Assembly (NCBI GenBank): GCA_027576995.1
Contig: JANBQC010000053.1
Coordinates: 1 to 64,000, forward strand
DNA length: 64,000 bases
Direction: 5' to 3'
Source of the DNA: Dimargaris cristalligena
Taxonomy: Eukaryota; Kickxellomycota; Dimargaritomycetes; Dimargaritales; Dimargaritaceae
In this document: piece by piece, positions 25,377 to 36,945 of the stretch
How the letters are laid out: each line of letters begins with the position of its first letter
Position numbering within the stretch: position 1 is the stretch's first letter
Made by a program: the position numbers and the translations under genes
The notes under the pieces: generated by a model
Told to the model about the DNA's origin: nothing
The model's input: the letters and a program-made list of their open reading frames with translations, nothing else
Databases searched by the model: none

Positions 25377-25954
25377 ATACGCCCTACGCCATTGTTTCCC
25401 TCCGCGTTCCCATCGCCCGCGCCAGGGGCCGCAAGATAGCCACAGCCGTTACGCAAACCCTCCCCCACGAACCTTCTCTTTGGAAGTCGGCACGTTCCCC
25501 TGCCGCCGCAACACCACCACCACCACTCACATTCATTTCCCCCATTCAATGCAGCCAAGGTAAGGGCATAATAACAGAACGTTCGATCCCCCCATTTCCA
25601 GTCTTTGGAAAGGGACAATCATTAGGATCAGAACCCTCCATCCGCTCCCATACATTCCAACTGATTCCCCCACCCACACAGCGCTTTATTTGGCAATGGA
25701 CATCATCAGGCTAGGTGGTCGGTCGGTCTCGGTATACGGAAAAATCAAACTCCCGCCCTCCATATTATTATGATCAGTGAGTGCCTCCCTACTCTGCCTT
25801 GCAGAAGCACTAGGCCACTATGCCCCCCCACCCACCCTCTCCACTCGCTTCCATAAAATAAGTGAAAACGTCCGTGTGTTTTTATTCGTCAAAAAGAAAC
25901 TATAGAATGATAATTAGGTGTCGAAAACCCAAGCACTGGCTAGCTAAAGAGAAA

Positions 25955-25970
25955 AGAGAGAGAGAGAGAG
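25955..25970. repeat. (AG)8 microsatellite
   Basis: Short AG run, 30 bases beyond the stop codon of the ACS permease. Confidence 0.9.
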
Positions 25971-25999
25971 AACCACTAATCTGCGGTTCGAAGGGCTAT

Positions 26000-27505
26000 T
26001 TACAAAGTGTACCGGAAATTGCGGTCGAGCTGTAGCACCTTGGGCACCCGTGACGTATCGTGCCACAGGGTGGGGTCTGCCTCCGCTTCCCGCACAAAGG
26101 CGTCCAACCGGCGGTTGTCCCGGGCCAGGATCCAGCGCATGAACAGGCTCAGCACCACCATCAGGGCCAGGCACCCGGTGTTGCCCATGTGACTGCCCAC
26201 GTAGCGGGGCGCCTCGGAGTTGCGATACATTTGCCCCGAGATGATACCTCCTGCGTTGCCGACCATCAGGATCAGACCCGAGCTGATACCCTGCTTGGTC
26301 TTACCCAGCGTATTGTTACTGGCCCAGGCCAGATTAATGGCCGCCGTGGCATTGGACCCGGCCAGGGCTAGCAGAAGCAGCACGTACTTGGCCACCGTAT
26401 TCTCGAGGAACGTCACCAGCAAAAAGCCCAACACTCCCATGGCCGAGACCAGCGCAATGTGGGTAGACCGCTCCCGGCGCCGATCCGAGCTAATGGCCGC
26501 CCCTACCGTCACCATGGCGGAGAAGGCGTACAGGGGGACCGTGAGCAGCTGCGACTCGAGCGTGTCATAACCCAGGCCCTTGATCACCGTAGGTAGCAAA
26601 AACGACATGGAATAGGCGGGCACCACCAGCGCAATGTGGTTGAGCGCTAGCAAATAGATACGATAGTCCTTGAAACCGTCGCGTACTTCCTGCCAGTCGA
26701 TGGCGTGGATATTGGTTTCGGTGAATTTGTTACGCTCCAGCCGTTGGATGGCATGGGTCCGTTCAGTGTCGTTGAGCCACGGGGCGAACAATGGGCCATC
26801 GGCCAGGAAGAAGTAGACCACTAAACCCATCACTATGGTCGGCATCCCCTCAATTAAAAAGAGCCACCGCCAGGCATCCAGCCCGGCGCGACCGTCCATG
26901 TGCCCAATTCCGTACGCAATAAGCCCGCCCGAGGCCCCGGCAATCGACGACGACCCGTAGAAGATGGCCACCCGAGTCGCAATCTCCGTGCCGCTGTACC
27001 AGAACGAGAAGAAATACACCACCCCAGGGAAGAAGCCGGCCTCGGCCACCCCCAGCAAAAACCGCAGGACAAGCAGCGACGGAGCCCCGGAGTTGGCCGC
27101 CATACACATGCAGATGGTTCCCCACCCGAGAACCAGTACCGAGAGCCAGGTGGACGGCCGGATACGCTTAATCATCATGTTGGACGGAATCTCAAAGATC
27201 ACGTAGCCAATGTAGAAGATGGAGAGGGCCCATGAGTAGTCGCTCTGCGATAAGTTGAGGTCGGCCTCCAGGCCGAACAATTTGGCGTTACCGATATTGG
27301 ACCGATCCAGGGAACAGCACACGTAGAGAATACACAGGATGGGGAGTAGGTGGAGGTCGATTTTGCGGACTAGCCTTTTGGTGTCCTGGTCCGAGAATTC
27401 CGAGGTGATACTCGGGGTGGCCGTTTCCCCGTGCTTTTCGCCGTAGTGGTGGGTGTAGTCGGAGGCATCACCCGCCTCGAGGGATTTAGTGGTGAGAGTA
27501 GCCAT
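26000..27505 (-). CDS. MFS permease, anion:cation symporter (ACS/Dal5-Tna1) family
   Basis: Proton-coupled importer of small organic anions or vitamins. Relatives carry allantoate, nicotinate, biotin or pantothenate, and the substrate is not predictable here. Single exon of 501 residues starting at ATG 27505; two codons further upstream are open but start with TTG. A hydrophilic N-terminus of about 50 residues ends in LVRKIDLHLLPILCILYVCC (helix 1). The ACS hallmark LDRSNIGNAKLFGLEADL follows directly. Then come SIFYIGYVIFEIPSNMMIKR (helix 2 and the loop), RFLLGVAEAGFFPGVVYFFS (helix 4) and FYGSSSIAGASGGLIAYGIG (helix 5). The second half has LPTVIKGLGY, SSDRRRER and the late-helix glycine-rich GLILMVGNAGGIISGQMY. 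Twelve helices can be placed. Codon use matches neighbours. Confidence 0.92.
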   Translation of the reverse strand: MATLTTKSLEAGDASDYTHHYGEKHGETATPSITSEFSDQDTKRLVRKIDLHLLPILCILYVCCSLDRSNIGNAKLFGLEADLNLSQSDYSWALSIFYIGYVIFEIPSNMMIKRIRPSTWLSVLVLGWGTICMCMAANSGAPSLLVLRFLLGVAEAGFFPGVVYFFSFWYSGTEIATRVAIFYGSSSIAGASGGLIAYGIGHMDGRAGLDAWRWLFLIEGMPTIVMGLVVYFFLADGPLFAPWLNDTERTHAIQRLERNKFTETNIHAIDWQEVRDGFKDYRIYLLALNHIALVVPAYSMSFLLPTVIKGLGYDTLESQLLTVPLYAFSAMVTVGAAISSDRRRERSTHIALVSAMGVLGFLLVTFLENTVAKYVLLLLALAGSNATAAINLAWASNNTLGKTKQGISSGLILMVGNAGGIISGQMYRNSEAPRYVGSHMGNTGCLALMVVLSLFMRWILARDNRRLDAFVREAEADPTLWHDTSRVPKVLQLDRNFRYTL

Positions 27506-29417
27506 GGCCAAAATAAAAATATAAATTAGGTACGCGAAGAATTAGCAGGGGTAGATTAGATGATATAACTAGGCAACGTAATCACAAGATGTGGTAGACG
27601 ATGGTCCCAAAGATGAGTGGGCAATGGCTATGAGGTGTACTTTTCGAAGCGGCCGAGGTAAAGTGTGGTATTTATACCTGATGTTATAAAGCTGGCCCCC
27701 GCCCCCTTCTCCCTGTACCTGTGGACCCATCACCTCTACACCAACGGCCCCAGGTTGCTAAATCCGAAAAAAAAAACCTAGATTGCGGCTGATAGTGGTT
27801 GGAGCAGTGGGTCCCCGGGGCCCAATACCCCTTGGACCAAGCCAGATTTAAGGCAGGTAGATATTATTTGGCTTACGGATGCCGCACAGCCATGTGGAAA
27901 TAAATGACCGGCCAGTATATACATCGACCTTCTTACCGTCCATTGGAGCCAAGACATCGAGCCTCCAGGCCATTGGTCAAATCGAAATAAGTCCGCACCA
28001 GTTATTCGACTCCACCGGGGGCCGGGAGTCCTCTGTCGTTAACCGGCAGCAAATCGGCGAGCGGCAGGAAGGCGCCACCATGCTGGGTGATGGCGCTGCG
28101 ATTTCTCATCCGAGGCAAAGAACGGTAGATTGGCTGGCCCACTGAAATGAAGGGGGGTAAGATGACACCAACCAACCGACTGCGTTTACCCTGGTGATAA
28201 GAAAGGAGGAGGAGGAGGAGGAGGAGGGAGGGACACACACGCTACGCATTAGCCTTGTCGACGACTGCTTTGGGCCTCCCACCCATTTCCCGGGGCCAAT
28301 TGAACGAACCCCTGGCCAATTAATAGGATCCATGCTCCTTGGACGATTGGCCACCTGGAGAAAGTGGTCTATAAATTGATTGATCCCCCATGGCGAGCGA
28401 GGGAGAAAACCCAAGGCGACTTAATAATATAAAAGGGAGCGACGACCACTTCGATGAGCGATGGCGACATGCCGGTGTTAAGCAAAGGGATTGGTCCAAA
28501 ATGAGCCCATCGCCCTGAGTTGGGAAGGGACTGAACAGAGGAATCAGGGAGAAGGATACGGCAAGAAATATTGACATGCCTAATATATGGGCCAAAGGGA
28601 GGCACTCCCTATTTAAATAAGCAATGGCGAAATCACGGACCACTTATATCGTCTGTTAGGCCAGGGGGATTCGGTTGGACGGGCCAGCTGTGCGTTCAAA
28701 CTCAACCCCCGACTAAAAAAACACTTTATTACTAACTTGCCCTTTTGGCGTCCACCAATTCCGCTTCCAGTCGAACATAAGCAGTCGTCGCGATGGCGTG
28801 CCCCCGCCCGCTTGGATATTCGTGATCCACGGTTTTCTAGCCCGTGAAGTTCCCCCCTCAGCTAACTCGCTGATTTGGGACAGTGGCATGTGCGTCCATT
28901 GAGCCAACTAAATCAGATCAAACCCAGGGGCCGTGCTATCCATAAAACCAACCCCGCGGCCCAGGGAGCAGGAGGAGAGGCCAAACCAAATCATCCAAAT
29001 CAACTTTATAATAGAATATGAAGCTGAATGGGGTTTTTTTAACTTAGAAAAAAAATATAAGAAGCGGGTGTGAGCTGCTAGATATTGGGTTGATTTCTAA
29101 CCAAATAGGAACAGACATGCGTTGCGCCATGCAAACCGATTGACGAAACGAAAATCAACGTAAAGGAAAAAAGATCAAAAATACAAAAGAGTGGTTATAA
29201 AAATACATTTGCACAAACTCCTTCTAATCGAAACCGTGTGCTATAATAGTTGGAATAAAGTATCGTCCTCACGCTAACCGAACTAATGGAGCCAGTCGAT
29301 TCAACCGAGTGAGCCCCGTAGACCCCCCTTGGTATAGGAAAACGAAAAAAAAAAGAAGTGTCGCTCTTCCCCATGCACCCCTGCCATAAAAGGCGGAGTC
29401 GACCAAGTCGGGTAAAT
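27506..29417. other. intergenic region without recognised gene
   Basis: Promoter of the ACS permease on the left and 3' flank of the SLC35C2-type gene on the right. It includes a GGA-repeat tract at about 28205-28228 and A/T-rich sequence at 29030-29190. Frames up to 107 codons overlap at random and match nothing I know. Confidence 0.5.
28205..28228. repeat. (GGA)n microsatellite
   Basis: About seven GGA units. Confidence 0.85.
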
Positions 29418-30878
29418 TCAAGGCTGGCGTCTGGGCCCCTCATCCAAGTACTCAAACACCTTGAGCGACGACTCTGGGGCTGATTCTCGATTGGATAAAG
29501 GGACAAACCCGTTGATACCGCGACTCTGACTGGATACAAAGGAGCGGAAGCGGGAGGGGCGTGAATCCGTAGTGAGGGACCGGTTGAATGGTGCGTGGGG
29601 TTCCGCAAACAAAGGTAACTCCGCACTGGTGGAGCGCAGGTCGTCAGCGTCTGTGGGGTCGTCGGAGACGGGGAACATTCCCGCCTGGTGGATACGACGG
29701 GAACCTGTGGTGGGCAGAAGGTCCCCCATGGACATGCTGGTGGAGGAGACTCGGGTAGACGATAGGGAACCAGGGGGGTACTCATCCAGGGCGTCCGGGT
29801 GATCGCTTGCCACGGCCTTGTAATCGCGGTCCAGTCCCTGGCTTTCCTGATGCATCTTACGCAGCTTAATCCACTTGTAGATCCCGATCCCCAGGAGCGT
29901 GATGGCCAGGCCAACCAGGTTGAGCGGGGTCAGTTTGTCCTTAAACGTGACGGTGGACAAAATAATGGTGACCACTTCTTTGAAGATGCCGGCGACGGAA
30001 AGGGTCACCACAGAGGTGCGGGAAATTAGCTGGTATTCGGCGGTAACCATGAGGGTGGCTAGCACTCCGCCCAGGAAAATGATAAACGACATTTGGGTGG
30101 CCAGGGCCCCCGACGTAAAGACAGAGCTATCGGAAATCGCGTGTAGGTCCTCGCTGAACACGGCGCCCGTAAACAGGCAGAGGGCCATGAGGGGGGACAG
30201 GAAAAACATGGAGGCCACGGGTGTATTGATGCCGATGCTGGCATCTTGGAGCAGAATTTGGGTGAGGGACCAGCGGAGCCCACTCATGGCGGCAGCGAGC
30301 ATCACCTGGACAAACCCGGCCATGACAAACTCGACCTCGGAGGCGGCCATGAGAAGCACCCCCACGGAAATCATGGCAATGATCCCAATGAGACTCAGCC
30401 GGAGGGTTTCGAGGCCAAACATAAAGGCGAACAGGAGAACAAAGGCCAGCGACGACGATTTGCACATGGTGTAGAAGGACAGGGTAATATTCCGCAGACT
30501 GAGGTTGGAGAGGCCGATATCCAAGCCGGTGGCGACGGCGCACGGCAGCACTTTGGTAAAATAGTCCCGTATGGACGGCGTCTGGCGCGGGCGCTGGCCA
30601 GGCAGGCACAGCATAATAGCCCCAGCCAGAATAAATTGGATGAGCATGTGGAGACCGCTGGTAAACAACGGGAAGGAAAAGTCCATTTGGGACTTGCCGA
30701 AAAGCCATTTGTTGTAGAGGGACAGGCCGGTGGAAAAGCAATACCAAATGAATATAAGGGAGGCGTTGATGAGCAGATTGGTCCGGAATGAGTGGGACGA
30801 CGGGGCTGGAGCTTCCGCAATGGCGCCCGGCGGCGGGTAGTGGGTCGTCGTGGATGTCCGAGACGGGGACTTTGACAT
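29418..30878 (-). CDS. nucleotide-sugar/triose-phosphate-type transporter (SLC35C2/Ymd8 family)
   Basis: Drug/metabolite-transporter superfamily protein of the Golgi or ER-Golgi membranes. SLC35C2 relatives influence fucosylation and Ymd8 has no defined substrate. Intronless, 486 residues. After a Ser/Pro-rich N-tail, the first helix LLINASLIFIWYCFSTGLSL leads into YNKWLFG and FSFPLFTSGLHMLIQF, the family's opening signature. Then VATGLDIGLSNLSLRNITLS and FYTMCKSSSLAFVLLFAF match SLC35C2 closely, as does MSGLRWSLTQILLQDASIG. The family's second half follows (FLGGVLATLMVTAEYQLISR, SVAGIFKEVVTIILSTVTFK). Ten helices can be placed. The last about 130 residues are a hydrophilic, Ser-rich cytosolic tail that is longer than usual and probably disordered. 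The start ATG has a CACC context. Confidence 0.9.
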   Translation of the reverse strand: MSKSPSRTSTTTHYPPPGAIAEAPAPSSHSFRTNLLINASLIFIWYCFSTGLSLYNKWLFGKSQMDFSFPLFTSGLHMLIQFILAGAIMLCLPGQRPRQTPSIRDYFTKVLPCAVATGLDIGLSNLSLRNITLSFYTMCKSSSLAFVLLFAFMFGLETLRLSLIGIIAMISVGVLLMAASEVEFVMAGFVQVMLAAAMSGLRWSLTQILLQDASIGINTPVASMFFLSPLMALCLFTGAVFSEDLHAISDSSVFTSGALATQMSFIIFLGGVLATLMVTAEYQLISRTSVVTLSVAGIFKEVVTIILSTVTFKDKLTPLNLVGLAITLLGIGIYKWIKLRKMHQESQGLDRDYKAVASDHPDALDEYPPGSLSSTRVSSTSMSMGDLLPTTGSRRIHQAGMFPVSDDPTDADDLRSTSAELPLFAEPHAPFNRSLTTDSRPSRFRSFVSSQSRGINGFVPLSNRESAPESSLKVFEYLDEGPRRQP

Positions 30879-32056
30879 GGTGGCTAAGGGGTAGGGAGAG
30901 TGGGTCCGGTGAAAAGGCGGGTATAACTACGGGAATACGGAATGGGTGACTCAAATACAATGGTCATCTGGGAGGGGGAGAAGGCATAGGGACCTCGGCG
31001 GTACTGGGAGTGGGGACGGGTGACACTCGGCGCTGGACCAGCGGAATAATGTCAGGTGGATGGAAGTGTGCTGGAGTGAGGTGAGGAAAGGGATGATTTG
31101 ATTTGATTTGGGAGCCCGAACAGACACGGAAAGACCAGGAAGAGCTTCGTGGATCGTACGTTGGGCCTTAAGGGTTGCAGCTGATGTGGGTGGAATGGTA
31201 GGGTAAAAGGTGTGCAAAGGGAGAACTGCGAGCCACTCACCATAGGAGGAGGAAAGGAGAAACAAAGGCGAGGGATATTAGAGAACCAAAAAAAGGGGGG
31301 TGCACCAGCTTTAAAAGAGAGAGAAAAAAGCCATTACACCTGTATGCACATACACATAGTCGGAGACAATGGGCAGCGAGCAATTATAATAGTAGTAGTG
31401 ACTGTGGGTTTAGTTAATTAGGAGGGAATGCGGCACCGTCTTGGAACTCAAAAGTCCACCAGTGTCCTACTAAACAGGCCATTGGGGCCGCCAAATACAA
31501 AGGCAGCAAGGAATAGTTGATAGTGGGGGAGACATCTCATCGTCCTATGGCCCACCTTTGGCCTCTATGTATACCAAAAGCCCGCCGTCTCTCATGCTCA
31601 CGCGCGATTGGTTTTCAAACCCCCCCCTGCCCGCACGGTTCGCACCGGGGTCGCCTACGATATACACCACCACTCGGTGGGACTGCTTTACAACCATATC
31701 GGCATCTCGGGAAGACGATACTACATACCATACCAAACCATGCACAATGGCACTCGCTTGAACCGACGTTTAAATAAAATGGATTTTATATCGACTGAGT
31801 TGGGGGAACAGGAGCCGCAGCTAATAAACAAGCGAGGGATGCTCCCGAATGCGAACAGAAGGGGTATTTATATATTATAAAAGTCGGTCTATGTGTGTAT
31901 GCGCGCATATATACGTACGTAGAGGTCAATAATAGCAGGGAGGGGGCTCCGCATATATAGCGTGGCCACCACCATCACCACTGGTACCACTCAGCCAACA
32001 CACATTCCTGGGAGGAAACTACGGCGGCCATTAAATATAGATCGGCGGCGACGTAT
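30879..32056. other. intergenic region without recognised gene
   Basis: Upstream region of the SLC35C2-type gene and 3' flank of PDB1. Frames of 60-104 codons appear random. No feature is recognised. Confidence 0.5.
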
Positions 32057-33505
32057 CTATTTCTTGATGTTGAGGGTGCGCTTGATGGCGTTTTCAATGG
32101 TCTGCACGGTGGGTAGGGCGAGCTCTTCCAGGTTCTGGGCATAGGGCATGGGCACATCGGCACCGGTGATACGCTGGACGGGGGCATCGAGGTAATCAAA
32201 GGCCTCGCTCTCCATCATCTGGGCGGCAATTTCACTGCCCACGCCGAACAGGGGCCAGCCGCCTTCCACCGTAATGAGGCGGTTGGTACGCTTGACCGAC
32301 TCCACGATGGTGGCGGTATCGAGCGGGCGGATGGACCGGAGGTTGATGACCTCGGCGTTGCACACGCCCTGCTTTTTAAGGTTCTCGGCGGCCTCGATGA
32401 CAAAGCCCACGATGCGCGAGTGAGCGACGAGGGTGATATCGGTACCGGGACGCTCGATCTTGGCCTTGCCGATGGGCAGCACAAAGTCGCTGGACTGAAC
32501 CTCGGCCGATACGGGGAAGCTGACACCGTACATGAGCTCGTTTTCGAGCACCACCACGGGGTTGGGGTCCCGGATGGCGGCCTTGAGGAGCCCCTTGGCA
32601 TCCTCGCTGTTCCAGGGGCTGACAACCTTGAGGCCGGGCACGCTGCCGTACCAGGCGGCGTAGCACTGGGAGTGCTGGGCACCCACTCCGGCGGCAGCAC
32701 CGTTAGGCCCCCGGAATACAATGGGGCAGGTCAACAGGCCACCCGACATGTAGTGGGTTTTGGCGGCGGAGTTGACGATCTGATCAATGGCCTGCATGGC
32801 GAAGTTGAAGGTCATGAATTCGCAAATGGGCTTGAGGCCGTTCAGGGCAGCCCCCACCGCGATACCGGCGATACCCATTTCGGTGATGGGGGTATCAATG
32901 ACCCGCTGGGCACCGAATTTGTCCAAGAGACCCTTGGAGACCTGGAGACCACACCATAGGATACAGTACAAGAATGTTCGCGGTGGGGTTAGATAGGCGT
33001 CTAGATATAATCCGATTACTGAGAGGTGGTGAACGAGAGTGAGTGTAGGTGTAGGTATTCCATACGGTACAACATCAGGGGAAGGGTGCACTTGCCTTGT
33101 AAGCGCCGTTGTACTGAGCCACCTCCTCACCCAAAAGGAAGACATTGGGGTCGCGCTCCATTTCTTCTTCCATTGCGGAATTGAGGGCCTCACGGACGGT
33201 CATCTAAATCAAGGGAGGGGGACGAGCGACGGAATGGCACAATGAGGGAGAGTGAAGGTCGGAGAATGAAACAACCCGCGGTGCCCAAGGCCGCACGGAT
33301 GGTTAAAGTTAAGGTTAGGTGGACTCATGCAGACACGGTTAGGGTTATTTAGAGGGTTGGTGAGGAGGGCTGGAATTCAACGTAAGCGTACCTGGATCTC
33401 AGAAGCAGAGGAGTTGTGGCGCATCTGACCGGCCACCAGGCCCCGGCGCAGAGCCATGGCAGGAGTGGTGCGGCCAAGCAGCGAACGAGCCAAACGACTA
33501 GCCAT
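32057..33505 (-). CDS. PDB1: pyruvate dehydrogenase E1 component, beta subunit, mitochondrial
   Basis: With the E1-alpha subunit it decarboxylates pyruvate with thiamine diphosphate in the mitochondrial matrix. Exons on the minus strand: 33505-33392, 33203-33096 and 32941-32057. Phases close and give 368 residues (yeast 366). Exon 1 is an arginine-rich mitochondrial presequence ([29 protein letters not shown]). The mature protein starts [19 protein letters not shown] and reads [16 protein letters not shown] at the cofactor site. [40 protein letters not shown] and the [15 protein letters not shown] loop follow; the C-terminal transketolase-C domain includes [16 protein letters not shown]. The second intron (33095-32942) begins GCAAGT rather than GT. 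The reading across it (AYK then [10 protein letters not shown]) is unambiguous, so it is a GC-AG intron. Confidence 0.96.
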
Positions 33506-35115
33506 TATTATTATTGTACGGAGGAACGGAAAAGTACGGGAGATGGGGGAGAGAAGGGAGAGGAGAAGACAAAATAACCAGAGCCAAAGTAAGAAAGCGC
33601 ATGTAACTGATAAGAGAGAAAGGCGAAGGGTGCAGCCTCTGTCTCTCTCTTTCCCAACGTAAGCCCCCCCCCCCAATACCACTACTACGACGGGGTACTG
33701 TGGGGGCCATCCAATGGGGTTGCGATTGGGTGGTGAGGAAGAGATATAACATCAGACCATCGCTCCGTGTCTATGGGCTGCCGGTGTCATCGATAGCACG
33801 GTTCCATAACGAGACTGGCTGGCCGCCAAACCATAGTCTCCTACCCCTTGTATTACAAACCGCCCCAGCCATAGAGGGGAACGTACACTATATTATTATA
33901 CTTTGACCCCTCCTCCCTTATCCAATCTTTCCCTACTACTACTGCTGCTACTGACTGACCCTTAGCATTCCACTATACCCCACTGGGGAAAAACGACCAG
34001 CAGCCTCGCACCCTATTTTCACATACACATACCTTCCACCACCACCGTACTAACCCCAGCCCCTGGATCGTATTGGCCCGATCAAGCAACCCCCTCCTTT
34101 CGCTTTCGCCCCCCTTCTGTCGTGGTACCGCCACCACTATGAGCTGGGGAGGGAGTTCGAGGGTTAGAGGGGTAATAAATCAGGTACCCCAAACCACTTC
34201 AAATCACGTGGTACCGGACTACTGGAAACCGGGGTTTTTTTCGACAGCGGCCGGAAGGAGAACTCCAACAATCCACCTGCCTGGCTAAAAGGGGCAACCG
34301 AACGGCCCGACCCGAATCCGGCAGCTTCCACCAACCATCTCGATAAGCCCCTACACCCCCGCCAGACCAATTGCGACCCCTGGCCACTTCCATTCGGGGA
34401 AGCCGCCCCATTAACCAAACACCACCACGCCAACTACCCACACATCCTTCATCATCATCATTTTAGCACTGCTATATCCCAAACTAGTATGATGATGATT
34501 CCACCCACACCCCATCCTTCTTTCTTCCACTGCTTTGGGCTGGCATATCCCTACGCTGGACCAATCCGCCCCGGGCATCAGTGAGACGAACGCGCGAGCC
34601 GCTGGCGAATAGTTGCGCCCGCTACCGTCAAGTGTGTGAGGAGACCGAGTAGTAATTGGAGGATGAGAAGGTGGAAGGGGGAAGAGTGTATGAGGCCCAG
34701 CGTCCGGGTTTTTTTCCTGCTGCATGGTGATGGTGCGGTAGTGGCGGCGACCGAATGACAGCTGAGAGGCAGAGGAAAGGAGAGGAGAGGGTGGCGAAGG
34801 CCGTCCGCCTTATATTCTCGGGTCTCGCCAGCCAGTAACCCGTTTTGCTCTTGCTGGTACTTTGGTTTCGTCGTTTCGCTGCAGCTCGTGTGCTGCTCTC
34901 ACTCCCCTCTCCTCGCTCCTTTGCCCCCATCCGCCGTCACGCTCTACGCCTCCTCCCTATACTTGCCATTATCCGTCTAGTATCGTTGATTTAGAGTGGA
35001 CCAACGGGTAATCGGCTCGGACCTCGCCCGTATCACCCACGCCCTCCGAACTTAACAACCCTACCCCGAGGCCTCAAAAAACCCCCAATTGGCGGTCACT
35101 GCCCGGTGGATTGGA
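33506..35115. other. divergent intergenic region between PDB1 and GIS2
   Basis: About 1.6 kb between two divergent start codons. It is rich in pyrimidine runs on the plus strand near 33900-34150 and 34850-35000, as upstream of several genes here. Open frames of up to 104 codons are not convincing. No RNA gene is recognised. Confidence 0.5.
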
Positions 35116-36385
35116 ATGTCCCGCAAACAGCCAATATGTTACAAGTGCGGAAGCGGTAAGCCAACTCACTCCCTTTTTACTTGATTTCATTTGGGAATCC
35201 GCCCGCGGGACTGCCATCAGCCCTGGATTACCTTGTATAGAAGTGGTCCGAGTGGGACAGGGGTGTGGGTGTGTGTGTGTGTGTGGAGGGGAGGAGAGTA
35301 AAGGGGTGTAGATTAGGAAATTCTAGGACTACAAAACCACCTCCGTGTCCAACCCCCCGGATACTACGACTACTACAGTGAGATCGGGGCTCCCTTTCGT
35401 AAAGGTTATAGCTAGCCTCACCTTGATTATCCACCCTTCGCTCGGGCGTTTCGGTGACTGGCCCTGACATCACCCCGGTCTAGTCATTTACATTCAATAA
35501 GGCATACCGCCTACTACTATCCGTTTAAAGGGAAGCGCGAGGTGGCGTGCCTCCCAAGCAGCTACTACGGGTTTTGCATCTGCACTGACCCGATAACTTT
35601 ACTAACGAGCCGTGATTGTCCAACAACTGTTTCTTTTTCACACGCCGGATCCAGTCAGCCATCTGGCTAACCAGTGTCCCCAGGTGGAGCGCCTCTGCTA
35701 CAACTGTAAGCAGCCCGGCCACCAGGCCCGCGCCTGCCCCAACCCCCACGTCACCGGAACTAAGCAATGCTACGCCTGCTACCACATCGGCCACATCCGT
35801 TCCGAGTGTCCGCTGGTGCCCTTCCCGCCCGTCCCCACCTTCCGTCCCCGGTCCATCCCTCGCTGCTACACTTGCGGCAAAGTTGGCCATGCCTACTGGA
35901 ACTGTCACCTTAATGCCTCCGCTGTCCTACCGCCTCTTCTTCACCAACCCCCCCCACCACCACCACTACTACCCCCCGTGCATAGCCCCATCGTGTGCTA
36001 TAGCTGTGGGGGTATTAACCATTTCGCCAAGGACTGCCGGGCCGCTATAGCCGTTTGCTACAATTGTGGTCGCCAAGGCCACCTGGCCCGTAATTGCCGG
36101 GAGCCGAAAAAGACGGATACCGTCAAGACCTGCTATCGCTGTAGCGAGAATGGCCATATTGCCCGCGACTGCAAGAAGGATATCCACGCCCCCCGGCCCA
36201 GCAACCCGTCACCGCCGGCCAACGATAGCGACCAGGAAGATGGCCTGTCTGCCCCAGACACTCAGCCCCAGCCCCAGCCCCAGCCCCAGTCCCAGTCCCC
36301 GTCTCAATCCCTACCCGAATCTCAATCTCAATCCCAGTCCCCGTCTGAATCCCAACCCCAATCTCCGTCCCACTCGCAGACCTAG
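35116..36385 (+). CDS. GIS2: CCHC zinc-knuckle nucleic-acid-binding protein (CNBP/Gis2 type)
   Basis: Cytoplasmic single-stranded RNA/DNA-binding protein; yeast Gis2 and animal CNBP associate with mRNAs and translation. Two exons, 35116-35155 and 35655-36385, joined in phase: 256 residues. The intron falls inside the first knuckle, whose CYKCGS half is in exon 1 and VSHLANQC in exon 2. This is why the small first exon is certain. Seven C-x2-C-x4-H-x4-C knuckles follow one another: CYKCGSVSHLANQC, CYNCKQPGHQARAC, CYACYHIGHIRSEC, CYTCGKVGHAYWNC, CYSCGGINHFAKDC, CYNCGRQGHLARNC and CYRCSENGHIARDC. A proline-rich linker separates knuckles 4 and 5. The C-terminal 60 residues are an acidic spacer and then a Pro/Gln/Ser repeat tail, which ordinary Gis2 lacks. 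Confidence 0.93.
35269..35284. repeat. (GT)8 microsatellite inside intron
   Basis: GT dinucleotides within the 499-base intron of the zinc-knuckle gene. Confidence 0.9.
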
Positions 36386-36945
36386 TTATACCAAGTCGGA
36401 CCCGAATGGTCCACATAGTAATCCCAACCAAGCATGGCCCCCATTATCTCTCCGGAACCATTGTTTATGATTAGTTGTGTTAAATGTTAGAATAGCAGGG
36501 TTCCAGGGTGGTGAGGGGAAGTCTCCTTTTATACTTCTTCTCTTCCACTTTGGACCCATAAAATTAATTTCGTGTAGTTATAGAATAAAAATGTTTCCTT
36601 TAGTTTAGTTTATTTTTTTCGGATCGAATATGAAATCAAAGCGTCTTTGATGGCACCCAACCCTGCCCCCAAACCATAGAGGGCTAGAAAATAATATCAA
36701 GGGGTGCAGCCAATAAGTTGCAGCTTTATTCATAGTCACCATTAGCCGATGGTGATGAGAGTTGTTCAAAAATGAGCAGTTCTGGGGGAGCAAAATATAC
36801 GTGAGCAGATTGGTTCGGATAGGAATCGGTGGGGTACAGATAATAGTGAAGAGCGAAATGTACAGCGGGGCTCGCGCAGTGGAGACTAGTAGTCCACTGC
36901 TTGTTTTAATAGAATAAATGAATGTCACAGAGCGAGTGGGCTGGT
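36386..36945. other. convergent intergenic region
   Basis: Tail-to-tail spacer of about 560 bases. Plus-strand AATAAA at about 36584 suits the zinc-knuckle gene, and minus-strand AATAAA at about 36725 suits the derlin gene. Nothing else is seen. Confidence 0.5.

Larger units (their letters stand above)
24799..25999. other. intergenic: Ca2+-ATPase promoter and repeats
   Basis: Holds the upstream region of the Ca2+-ATPase gene, including a 27-base tandem duplication, a (CT)13 run, and on the right the 3' flank of the ACS permease with AATAAA on the minus strand near 25878. No gene is recognised. Confidence 0.5.

Noticed and set aside
27506..27511. Two extra N-terminal codons on the ACS permease
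   Set aside because: The frame begins with TTG there; the first ATG is at 27505. The same applies to 61222-61233 before the U5-40K gene.
29195..29914. 239-codon minus-strand frame overlapping the SLC35C2-type gene tail
   Set aside because: Shifted-frame shadow of the Ser/Pro-rich tail of the real gene.
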